DNA of 64,000 bases from Verrucomicrobiota bacterium (lineage in GTDB: Bacteria > Verrucomicrobiota > Verrucomicrobiia > Verrucomicrobiales > Akkermansiaceae), in assembly GCA_030835305.1 (NCBI GenBank), contig JAURPJ010000112.1, positions 1 to 64,000 on the forward strand. The letters run 5' to 3'. The notes under the pieces are model-generated. The model was not told the DNA's origin. It made no database searches and worked only from the letters and a program-made list of their open reading frames with translations. Of this stretch, positions 28,116-37,300 are shown one piece after another. A program made the translations under genes and the position numbers. The stretch's first letter is position 1; each line of letters begins with the position of its first letter.

Positions 28116-30902
28116 ATGCCCTCTCACATCTCGCCCCGGCTGAATGCAGCAATTTTGGACGAAAAATATGCGCAATGGAGCGCCGACCCTCTCTCTGTCG
28201 AAGAAAATTGGGCTGCGTTTTTCGAGGGATTCGAACTTGGTTCGACAGTTCCCAAAAACGGCGGTCCTATCGGACAACCCGCGTCCGGAGGTGATTCGGA
28301 CCGGCTCGATCAGCCACTTTCGGAGGAACAACTTTCGTTTCGCGGAAAAGTCGTGAGTTTAGTCTATAACTACCGGACTCTTGGCCACACTCAGGCCCAC
28401 ATCAATCCTCTGCAGGATTCAGGCCCGGTCAATCCGCGACTCGAGCTGAAGACCTTTGGCTTTTCCAAGGAAGACCTTGATCGGGAGGCTGCCACGCAGT
28501 TTTTCCGCGATGGCCAGAAGATTAAGTTGCGGGATCTTGAAGCCTCTCTGAAAGAGACCTATTCGGGGAAAATTGGATTTGAGTTCATGCACATCCACAA
28601 CACGCATGTGCGAAACTGGATTCGCCAGCGGATTGAGGACAAAGTTGATGCTCCTTCCATTAGTGGCGAAGTTAGCAAGAAGGCCCTCTGCTGGCTCATG
28701 GAGTCAGAGCTTTTCGAGAACTTCCTGGGTAAAAAGTTTCTGGGCGAGAAGCGCTTCTCACTGGAGGGGGGTGAGGGCCTCATGATTCTTTTAAATCGTA
28801 CCCTCGAGTTGTGTCCGAGTTCTGGAATCAAAGAAATTGAAATGGGAATGGCCCACCGTGGTCGGCTGAATGTCCTCGCTCATTTTGTCAAAAAATCCAT
28901 TTCCACGCTCCTGTACGAATTTACCCCGAACTACGTTCCCGACCTCGTAGCGGGCGACGGCGATGTAAAATATCACCTCGGTTACGAAAAGGTACGCCAA
29001 TTGGAGGATGGAGAGGTTCGTGTGAGTCTTGCCGCAAACCCAAGCCATCTCGAGGCCGTTAACCCGGTTGTGGAAGGAAAGGCGAGGGCACGGCAACGGA
29101 TTATTGGAGATGATGGTGCCAAGACCGACCGCAAAGTCGTGCTGCCTCTTCTCATTCATGGGGATGCGGCGTTTGCCGGACAGGGTCCGGTGGCGGAGGT
29201 TCTCAACCTTTCCCAATTGGTCGGATATCGAACCGGGGGAACAATCCATATGGTGGTGAATAATCAGATCGGATTCACGACCATGCCGGAGGATGCCCGC
29301 TCTTCGGCCTATGCCACCGACGTTGCCAAAATGATCGAGGCTCCGATTCTGCATGTGAATGGGGAGCGTCCGGAGGAACTGATTTGGGCGGCTGAATTTG
29401 CACTGGAGTTCCGTCAGGTCTGGGGACGCGATGTTGTCATCGACATGTATTGTTACCGTCGCCAGGGCCACAACGAGACCGATCAAGCCGCATTTACCCA
29501 ACCTCACATTTACCGCCAGATCTCTGGCCGCAAGACCGCCGGCCAGCTCTATCTCGACGAATTGGTCGCTTCCGGAATCATGACGGTAGGAGAGGGTCAG
29601 GAAATTCATGATGAGATCTGGGCCGGTCTTGATGCAGGCCTTGAGGAAATGCGTAAGAACGAGCACGAGGGGAATCTTGATGTTTACACCGGTTCCACCG
29701 CACAACCTCAACCGCCCTATTCGCATGATCCTGTCGTCACCGGAATTGCGCTCGATCGGCTCCAGCACATCGGAAAAGTTCTTACGACAATTCCAGATGG
29801 CTTTCAACTTCACCCTACGCTTGCCAAACGTTTTGTACCAAGACGTGTCGAAGCTTTGGCAAATGGCGGACCCTTCGACTGGGCTTTTGCAGAAGCTTTG
29901 GCTTTTGGAGGCTTGTTGACCGAGGGCTTTCCTGTTCGGCTTTCCGGTCAGGATTGCCGACGAGGAACCTTCAGTCAGCGTCACGCGGTCTTTTACGACT
30001 ACGAAACCCGGGAGCGCTACGTGCCTTTGAGCAATCTCAGCGAAGATCAGGAGAAGTTCTGTGTCTATAACAGTCTTCTTTCTGAAGCTGCCGTCCTCGG
30101 GTTTGATTACGGCTATACCATTGGTTGCCCAAAGATGTTAATCATGTGGGAGGCGCAGTTTGGTGACTTTGCCAACGGAGCCCAGGTCCTGATCGATCAG
30201 TTCATCTCTTCCGCAGAGTCAAAGTGGCAGACACCTAGCTCGCTCGTGATGCTTCTTCCTCACGGATACGAGGGTATGGGCCCCGAGCACTCAAGTGCCC
30301 GTCTTGAGAGATTCCTGCAGCTCTGTGCTGATAAAAACATGATCGTGGGGAATTTCACCACTCCAGCCCAGTATTTCCACGCTCTCCGTCGTCAGAAACA
30401 TTCTCCGACCCGCAAACCCTTGGTTGTGATGACTCCGAAAAGTCTTCTGACCAATCCGCGCGCAGTTTCCGAGGTTGAGGACTTCCTCGACGACACTTCT
30501 TTCCAGGAGGTGCTGCCTGATACGTACGGATTTGACAAGCCGGAGAATGTCTCTCGCGTTGTCTTCTGTTCGGGAAAGGTGTTTTACGATCTCCTAGCCT
30601 ACCGCGAGGAGAACGGCATTAAGAATGCTGCCATTGTTCGTATCGAGCAGCTCTATCCATTCCATTTCGATGCTGTCAAGCAGGCTATTAGCCCTTACAG
30701 CTCAGCCAAGAAATTCGTCTGGTGCCAGGAGGAACCACTCAATATGGGAGCATGGAGCTACATCCAGCATCGTCTCAAAAAGGCGGCCGGCCGAACTGTC
30801 CGCTATGCAGGCCGCGATCGTGCCTCAAGCCCTTCCACCGGTTCGAAAGCCGTCCACAAACGCGAGCAGAAGATGCTCTGCGAAGAAGCCTTTTCCGTTT
30901 AA
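28116..30902 (+). CDS. sucA: 2-oxoglutarate dehydrogenase E1 component
   Basis: This 928-residue enzyme decarboxylates 2-oxoglutarate with thiamine diphosphate and passes the succinyl group to E2 in the TCA cycle. The N-terminal E1o segment (DEKYAQWSADPLSVEENW) should help bind the complex. The cofactor region has HRGRLNVLAHF, HGDAAFAGQG and VVNNQIGFTT, followed by the transketolase-type domain with RLSGQDCRRGTFSQRH and the C-terminal MGAWSYIQHRL. The length is normal for SucA. The sucB start lies seven bases past its stop, so the two are co-transcribed. No E3 (lipoamide dehydrogenase) gene is in the window. Confidence 0.98.
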   Translation: MPSHISPRLNAAILDEKYAQWSADPLSVEENWAAFFEGFELGSTVPKNGGPIGQPASGGDSDRLDQPLSEEQLSFRGKVVSLVYNYRTLGHTQAHINPLQDSGPVNPRLELKTFGFSKEDLDREAATQFFRDGQKIKLRDLEASLKETYSGKIGFEFMHIHNTHVRNWIRQRIEDKVDAPSISGEVSKKALCWLMESELFENFLGKKFLGEKRFSLEGGEGLMILLNRTLELCPSSGIKEIEMGMAHRGRLNVLAHFVKKSISTLLYEFTPNYVPDLVAGDGDVKYHLGYEKVRQLEDGEVRVSLAANPSHLEAVNPVVEGKARARQRIIGDDGAKTDRKVVLPLLIHGDAAFAGQGPVAEVLNLSQLVGYRTGGTIHMVVNNQIGFTTMPEDARSSAYATDVAKMIEAPILHVNGERPEELIWAAEFALEFRQVWGRDVVIDMYCYRRQGHNETDQAAFTQPHIYRQISGRKTAGQLYLDELVASGIMTVGEGQEIHDEIWAGLDAGLEEMRKNEHEGNLDVYTGSTAQPQPPYSHDPVVTGIALDRLQHIGKVLTTIPDGFQLHPTLAKRFVPRRVEALANGGPFDWAFAEALAFGGLLTEGFPVRLSGQDCRRGTFSQRHAVFYDYETRERYVPLSNLSEDQEKFCVYNSLLSEAAVLGFDYGYTIGCPKMLIMWEAQFGDFANGAQVLIDQFISSAESKWQTPSSLVMLLPHGYEGMGPEHSSARLERFLQLCADKNMIVGNFTTPAQYFHALRRQKHSPTRKPLVVMTPKSLLTNPRAVSEVEDFLDDTSFQEVLPDTYGFDKPENVSRVVFCSGKVFYDLLAYREENGIKNAAIVRIEQLYPFHFDAVKQAISPYSSAKKFVWCQEEPLNMGAWSYIQHRLKKAAGRTVRYAGRDRASSPSTGSKAVHKREQKMLCEEAFSV

Positions 30903-30908
30903 TTGAAC

Positions 30909-32279
30909 ATGTCTCACCAAATCAAAATTCCACCTGTCGGAGAATCTGTTGTCTCCGCACTTGTTGCCAGATGGCATATTGCCGATGGGGCGACAGTCGA
31001 AAAAGGCCAGACTCTTGTAACTTTGGAAACCGACAAGGTTTCAAACGAACTTGAAGCTGAGGTTGCCGGAACTGTTTCTATCACCGTCGAGGATGGCGAG
31101 GAGGTGGAGATTGGGACCGTCATCGGCTTGATCGCCGCGGGAGCTGCTTCAGGTGGCTCAGCTCCCGCGCCTGCTCCTGAAACACAAGCTGCTCCGCAAG
31201 CGACTCCGACTCCCGTCGCTTCCGGTCCGACCGGTGAGAAGATCGATATTGTAGTTCCTGCGGCGGGTGAATCGATTACATCGGCGACAGTCGCAGCCTG
31301 GGTGGTTTCCAACAATGATTTTGTGAAGAAGGGACAGGTCCTTGTCACTTTGGATACCGACAAGGTTTCGAGTGAGCTTGAGGCCGAGGCTTCCGGAGTG
31401 GTCAGTATCGAAGTTTCCGAAGGGACAGAGGTCTCGATTGGTGAAAAATTGGGGTCGATAGCAGTTTCTGAAACTCCCGCCTCACCGGCTCCGGTCGCCT
31501 CAGATCCTAAGCCGGTCAAGGCGGTAGCCTCTGCATTGCCTGCACCTGCTCCGAAATTGCAGGTTGTTCAGGATGATGATTCACGGGTGACGCGTCGAAA
31601 AATGACACCGCTCCGCCGCAAAATTGCCCAGCATCTTGTTAATGCTCAGCAAACTGCCGCCATTCTTACAACCTTCAACGAGGTCGATATGTCTGCAGTC
31701 ATGAATCTTAGAAAGTCGGTCCAGGAAGACTTCGTTGGCAAGCACGGCGTCAAGCTGGGTTTTATGTCACTTTTCACGAAGGCTGTTGTTCAGGGTCTCA
31801 AAGATGTTCCATCAATCAATGCTCGCATCGAGGGGAACGAGATAATCGAAAATCATTTTTATGACATTGGAATCGCGATCGGAACCGAGAAGGGGCTTAT
31901 TGTTCCGGTCGTTCGTGACTGCGATCAGAAATCCTTCGCGCAGATTGAGAAGGACATCATCGAATATGCGGTCCGCTCGAAGGAGGGCAAAATTGATCTT
32001 TCCGATCTTTCCGGTGGCGTTTTCACGATTTCAAACGGAGGTGTTTACGGTTCTCTCCTAAGTACCCCGATCTTGAATCCACCACAGAGTGGAATTCTTG
32101 GCATGCACACCATCCAGCAGCGCCCGATGGCAGTAGATGGCAAAGTTGAAATCCGGCCCATGATGTATCTTGCCCTGAGCTATGATCACCGTCTGGTTGA
32201 TGGCAAGGAGGCGGTTACTTTCTTAATTCGAATCAAGGACTGTCTTGAGAATCCAACCCGGATGATGCTTGAGATGTAA
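30909..32279 (+). CDS. sucB: 2-oxoglutarate dehydrogenase E2 (dihydrolipoyl succinyltransferase), two lipoyl domains
   Basis: This 456-residue protein carries two lipoyl domains, with lipoylation lysines at K43 ([12 protein letters not shown]) and K152 ([12 protein letters not shown]), joined by Ala/Pro-rich linkers. The catalytic domain starts near residue 228 ([16 protein letters not shown]) and ends with the acyltransferase motif YDHRLVDG (H427). Most bacterial SucB has one lipoyl domain followed by a peripheral subunit-binding domain. Here the stretch between the second lipoyl domain and the core is only a short linker, with no recognisable binding domain. The ATG at 30909 is chosen over a TTG at 30903. 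It should form the core of the complex with the upstream E1. Confidence 0.95.
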   Translation: MSHQIKIPPVGESVVSALVARWHIADGATVEKGQTLVTLETDKVSNELEAEVAGTVSITVEDGEEVEIGTVIGLIAAGAASGGSAPAPAPETQAAPQATPTPVASGPTGEKIDIVVPAAGESITSATVAAWVVSNNDFVKKGQVLVTLDTDKVSSELEAEASGVVSIEVSEGTEVSIGEKLGSIAVSETPASPAPVASDPKPVKAVASALPAPAPKLQVVQDDDSRVTRRKMTPLRRKIAQHLVNAQQTAAILTTFNEVDMSAVMNLRKSVQEDFVGKHGVKLGFMSLFTKAVVQGLKDVPSINARIEGNEIIENHFYDIGIAIGTEKGLIVPVVRDCDQKSFAQIEKDIIEYAVRSKEGKIDLSDLSGGVFTISNGGVYGSLLSTPILNPPQSGILGMHTIQQRPMAVDGKVEIRPMMYLALSYDHRLVDGKEAVTFLIRIKDCLENPTRMMLEM

Positions 32280-32307
32280 TCTATTATTTATGTGGATATT
32301 GATTTTC

Positions 32308-32337
32308 AAAAGTCTCACGTCCCTGCGTGGAACTTTT
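32308..32337. terminator. Bidirectional hairpin terminator between sucB and the converging gene
   Basis: An inverted repeat (AAAAGTCTCACG ... CGTGGAACTTTT, one mismatch and one wobble pair) lies 28 bases past the sucB stop. On the plus strand it ends in a run of T, and on the minus strand the flanking A run becomes T. It abuts the stop of the next minus-strand gene, so it probably serves both. Confidence 0.7.
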
Positions 32338-32838
32338 TTAATGTTCCTTGGGCCAGAGAAGGTCGTCTTGGGTATAGGGTTTTTTGTCCTGCCCGGCGGA
32401 GCGGAGTTCAAGTAGTTTTTGAGAAACGGGGTGCAAGATAAGTGGCGAGCCCCACCGGTCGATAAGTTGCCCCTTGTCGTCGATTGCAGGGCCATTCTTT
32501 GCGAGGAATGATGACTGATGGGAGTTGTTGCCATGCAGGAAGATGACGAGGTCTTCGTTGGTTGAGTAGTCCGCTGTATCCCGTTGCTTGACCAACAAAA
32601 ATACGCTGTCGAGAAACCGTCCCATCATTTTGAGATCTTCGGCCCCTGAGGTGTCGTCTCCGGCGTATCCAGCCAGCATGGTATCGGAAAGGACCGGATC
32701 ACCGGGATCCACGGAGAGGATCCGAGGGACTTCTTTTTGCGGAGCTTCTTCTTTCGTGTCTGAATTAGCTCCCTCCCGGCTGAAGAGCAAAATGAGAATG
32801 ACTAGAAGCGCGCAGGCTCCGATGAGACCTGCTTTCAT
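32338..32838 (-). CDS. Membrane-anchored protein with pseudopilin-like C-terminus
   Basis: This 166-residue protein has one N-terminal membrane segment (residues about 3-19), then a polar body. The end reads DRWGSPLILHPVSQKLLELR followed by SAGQDKKPYTQDDLLW. This order (D-x-WG-x-P then SAG-x-D-x-K ... T-x-DD) resembles the C-terminal part of type II secretion pseudopilins such as GspG, where it binds calcium, but the N-terminal pilin cleavage motif is not seen. It begins one base after the stop of the DUF1501 gene, so it is the third gene of the DUF1800-DUF1501 operon. Its role is unknown. Confidence 0.8.
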   Translation of the reverse strand: MKAGLIGACALLVILILLFSREGANSDTKEEAPQKEVPRILSVDPGDPVLSDTMLAGYAGDDTSGAEDLKMMGRFLDSVFLLVKQRDTADYSTNEDLVIFLHGNNSHQSSFLAKNGPAIDDKGQLIDRWGSPLILHPVSQKLLELRSAGQDKKPYTQDDLLWPKEH

Positions 32839-34311
32839 CTAGAATGCCTCGGGTTTCAAAAAGCCAATCGGGAGGGTGGTTGGGTCTGCGGCATCCGCGT
32901 CACCGATGTCGTAAAAGTTCCTGAGATTTGGGAGAACCATTTCGAAGTTTGCCTGCCCCGCCAGTCCGAACCAGAGGAGAAGCTCGGCGACCAGCGCATC
33001 GACCGAGGTGGTTGGCAGTATCCTTCCTCCTCGTCCAACATCATCCGGAGAATCAAGAGCGAGGCTCGGATATTGACCAAGAACCTGCCCGCCGGCCACC
33101 GGGCCACCCATCACAAATTGGTTCCCACCCCATGCGTGATCCGATCCGGAACCATTTGAGCGAAGCGTCCGTGCGAAATCCGAGGCAGAGAAGGTGATTA
33201 CCGAATCCGCAAGGCCACAGTTTTCCAGTCCTTTCTGGAACGCAGCGAGAGCCGGGGTGAGTTCGGCAAGGAGGTTTTGCTGGGGCTGAATGAGTGCACT
33301 GTGGTGATCCCATCCTCCACGGGAAACGAAAATGGTCTGACGTCTTAAACCAAGTTTGCCGCGCAAAGCAATGGTCTTTAGTGTTGCAAGAAGGCTGCGA
33401 CCAATTCTGGAATCGGGAAAGGTAACCCCCGAAAAGTTCTCCTCAAGGGCATCAAATTCGGTCTGAATGAATTCCTGTTGTTCTAGGCTTTGCTGGGTGA
33501 GTTCGGCGAAGGCCTTCTCCATCATATTGGCATACTTTTGCTCCATCATCGAGCGGAGCGCGAGATTCTTGAGTGCGGAAGGGTGGTTGGCTCCGGTCTC
33601 TTGTGAGAATGTTAAAGCGCCACGACTGGTCATTACAAATTGTTGGGTATTCCGGCCGACCTGGAAAATATTGTTTCCTGCAAGAGAGATACTCATCGAG
33701 GTTTTTGATCCTCCGTTTGATTGGTCGTGCAGAACATCGGCGACACGTCCGGCCCAACCGGTAAGCTTGACGTCACCTTGAGGCAGGGAAGTTTGCCACT
33801 GCTCGGTCTGGTCGCTGTGCGAAAAGAGGCCGCGTGGCCGGGGTTTCAACCTGTCTTTGTAATCGGTCATCGTCATCGGCTCCATGAGTGTTCCGATATT
33901 GGAGATGAAGGAAAGTCTCCGCGGACCTTGTGGTGTTCCATCTCCGTTGAAGAGTGATTGGAGACCTCCCATGGCCGGGTGAATTCCGTACTGCTGACCG
34001 TCTCCATTTGCGGCTTGCGTCAGCGGAAGAAGAGACTGTTGCGGGAGAGCGAGATTGGTCCGGGTCGCAGCGTAGTCGCTATATCGGTCGGCATCATTTG
34101 GAACAAGAACGTTGTAGGAGTCGATACCACCGTGGAGATAGAGGCAGACCAGTGTCTTTCGATCTTCCGGGTCGGCCGGAAGGTCCGCGGCGACAGCATT
34201 GTTGGCCATCTTGAGGTTCAAGAGGGTCGACATAATGGAGGCTGATCCTAGAGCTGCGCATGCACTTTCGCCCATGAAGGAACGGCGTGAGAGTTTGTGA
34301 GAAGACGACAT
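32839..34311 (-). CDS. DUF1501 exported protein
   Basis: This 490-residue protein belongs to DUF1501, a family with an alkaline-phosphatase-like fold and no assigned substrate. A twin-arginine signal is visible (LSRRSFMGESACAALG). Typical stretches follow: LVCLYLHGGIDSYNVLVPN, SHSDQTEQWQ near 185, SRGGWDHHS, and FARTLRSNGSGSDHAWGGNQF. It lies 12 bases after the DUF1800 gene. The DUF1800-DUF1501 pair is a recurring unit in Gram-negative bacteria, thought to act together outside the cytoplasm. Confidence 0.94.
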   Translation of the reverse strand: MSSSHKLSRRSFMGESACAALGSASIMSTLLNLKMANNAVAADLPADPEDRKTLVCLYLHGGIDSYNVLVPNDADRYSDYAATRTNLALPQQSLLPLTQAANGDGQQYGIHPAMGGLQSLFNGDGTPQGPRRLSFISNIGTLMEPMTMTDYKDRLKPRPRGLFSHSDQTEQWQTSLPQGDVKLTGWAGRVADVLHDQSNGGSKTSMSISLAGNNIFQVGRNTQQFVMTSRGALTFSQETGANHPSALKNLALRSMMEQKYANMMEKAFAELTQQSLEQQEFIQTEFDALEENFSGVTFPDSRIGRSLLATLKTIALRGKLGLRRQTIFVSRGGWDHHSALIQPQQNLLAELTPALAAFQKGLENCGLADSVITFSASDFARTLRSNGSGSDHAWGGNQFVMGGPVAGGQVLGQYPSLALDSPDDVGRGGRILPTTSVDALVAELLLWFGLAGQANFEMVLPNLRNFYDIGDADAADPTTLPIGFLKPEAF

Positions 34312-34323
34312 GTTTTTGTGTGT

Positions 34324-37300
34324 TTAGCGTTGCACTGCTCCTTCGGGGGACATGATGGCGAGGTAAACTGCGAGGCGTAATTTTTCCACGGGATCAGAAA
34401 TCGCTGTGTTAGCGAGATTTGTTTTGATAATTGAGCGGGTTTTGGCACCCATGTTGCCGGCGCAGACGACCACGTTAAGGTAGTCGAGCAAAACGTCGGA
34501 GTCTTCCAGATAGGGCATGAAGTTACCGTAGTCCGGAGTGAATTGATAACGCCCGCTAACCCGGAACCCGCGATCAGCAATGTTCCAGAACCGATTGGGC
34601 AGTGAGACCATGGTATAGGAATTTGCAATCTCAAATGCGGGGCCGTCCAGACCTGCGCGATCCAGACTGCCGGGTGGGGTGTAATCGGGTCGGTAGAAAT
34701 TAAAAACCGTTGGGGCATTCAGCGGCATCTGCAGGGTGTCCTCAAAATAGTTTCCGTAATCCCACCAAACCAGCTTTCCGGATCGGTTCATCCTGGTGAG
34801 TTTGGCGAGATGCATGGTGCGTACGACCGGCTCGCGGAAAATCCCGAAGTTTGGAGAGGTTGTAATCGCCGGATCACGGGCTTCCGCATCCATTAAAATT
34901 GCTTTTACCACAGCACCGAGGTCTCCGCGTTCGCCTGTTCCATTGTCAGCAAAAACTGCGGAGATTCTCGCCACATAAGCGGGCTTTGGGTTGCTGGTAA
35001 CGAGGAATTGAATGAGGGACCGGCAGACGAAGGGGGCACAATTGGGGTGTTCGAAAAGATGCCGGATGGCATCGCGAATATCCTGCATGCCATTCTCAAT
35101 ATTTGGCGTTCGTGCGGGAATAACAAAACCATTGAGAAGTGTCTTTTCGTCGAAGTCGTGGTTTTCAGGAAAGAGTTCCATGGGGACGAGATGTTCCTGG
35201 TCCTGCCTAGTCTGGGATCCCCAACCGTTGTTGGCAAACCAGAGGCCTGTCATGACACGCGCTAATTCTGTAATCGTATCGTTGTCGTAGGTTGGGATCG
35301 GATTGCCTTCCTGATCAAGCTTGCGCGTGCCATCCTGGTTTAATTGCCAGAGTCCAATCGAGAACAGCTGCATAACTTCCCGGGCATAGTTTTCGTCGGG
35401 GAAACGATTGATGGCAGGATCTGGAGGAAGATTGCCAACATGGGAGAGGTACCGCCCCATATTGGGATCAAGAGTTACTCCCATGAGCAGGTCGTAATAA
35501 TTTCCGAATGCGTGATCGACGAGCCGATCGTAATAGCGGGCGAGGCTGCGAACGTTTTGATCAATATTGCCATCCTGGCGCGAGATCACGAGGATTTGTG
35601 AGAGCGCGAAAGCGACTCTTTGGCGGAGTTGGTCGGGACCGGAGATGGCGGCCCGGGCGAAGGCGGATTGGAGGTTCTCATCTTCAACGCGTTTATCATT
35701 ATTAGTCCGGTATGTGTGATCGATTCGGGGACCGTTAAGGTCATTCTCAATTTCCTGAATGTAGTCCTCGTGATGGGTCGCAGGTTTGTTCTCGATTTGA
35801 TCGTCAATCCAACCCTCGATGCCCAGCTGACGGACGGTTTCGATCTCAGACATTGTCGGCCCAAAGGAGCCCTGCATCAGCAGGCGGGAGGCTTCGGTTC
35901 GTGTTGGCCTGACGCTGCCGGTGCCTGCGGCCAGAGAGGTTCTGTTGGCGAAGCGTTCAAGGTAAACTGCCTGGTCTCCGGGGATCATTCCGTCTGGAAT
36001 ACCATCATCGTCACCATCGAAAGCCACTGCCCGGCCTAGCGAGTTTGAGTCCGATGACTCGGACCCGAGGATGCTTTCATCCCAGTCACTCAAGCCATCC
36101 GAATCGAGATCTCGGTCAGAGACTGCGACGCGGAAGAAGTTTTGTGAAAAGCTGAAGGGCGCCGTGACACGATACTCGCCGCCCTCCACATTCATTGACA
36201 GAGACGACGGATTAAAGTTTTGCAAGCTGTTTGATGAATAGATCTGCTGTGATTTCAGGAGGAGCCTCGGGAAACAGAGATCAATGGAATTCGGGGTTTC
36301 CGACTCTTTGGTGGTGATATGGAAGTTTGAACTTGGATCAAAGGGGTCGCTCCCAAGTCCGGCTTCTTCCTGGTTGGTGAATCCATCTCCATCTTCATCT
36401 TCAGTTGGGGTGAGTCCGCCTGCTCCGAAGTGAGCCTCCCAGAGGTCTGACATCCCATTCTCGTTCAAATCTGTGCCGACATGAGCGGGTGAATTAAAAA
36501 GCGGGGGGGTTGATTCGGCTGAATTTGGATCAGAAAATTGGGCGGCTTCAAGGGAATCACTCACACCATCATCGTCGCTATCAAAATCAGTTGGGTCGGT
36601 CCCAAGAATTGCCTCTGATAGGTTGGAGAGGCCGTCGGCATCTCCGTCGAGCAAAGCGTCTGAGGGGTCGTTTGGGTTGAGCCCGTGGGTTGATTCGTAG
36701 AGATCGTTCATCCCGTCATTATCCAAATCTGCGCAGTGGGCGAGTCCGTTGAGCTGGGCGACTGGGATCGATGTCCGGTAGAGTTTGATTCCCTGACCCA
36801 GGAGCATTTCCGAGGCTCCGGGAACGTCATTATCTCCCCAGACTGCAGACTGGTCGGCGACGGATGGAACTGCATTACATCCGGTAAATTCCCGGCCGGC
36901 CACTATGATACCGGATTTTTGGTTTATGATGGAAAAGGTGACTGTCCAATTTGAACTTGCGGTGCCATCACTCAATGCCCGGACCCGGAAAGTGAGGGGG
37001 TCCGAGGTGTCACAAGAGCCGAAGCCCACAAAACCAAGTGCGGAAGTCAGATCGGTGTTGTAGTCATTGTGGCTAAAGCTCCTTCCATTTCTGAGGAAAC
37101 TACCCTGTCCGCTGGTTGATACATCGAAAACGATTTTGCCATTGCGACGGGGTAGCATTATCCGAAGTGTGCTGCTCACATCAGCGGTAAGATTGTCGAC
37201 CCGCCAAGCGATAAAGTCACGATTTGTTCCGTTGTCACTGCGGATGCCATCGCCGTGATCGTTCACAAACTGCAGGTCGGTCGCCTCCCACAAGATCTCG

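Noticed and set aside
28791-29984. Long minus-strand open frame (397 codons) opposite sucA
   Set aside because: Antisense shadow; no domain.
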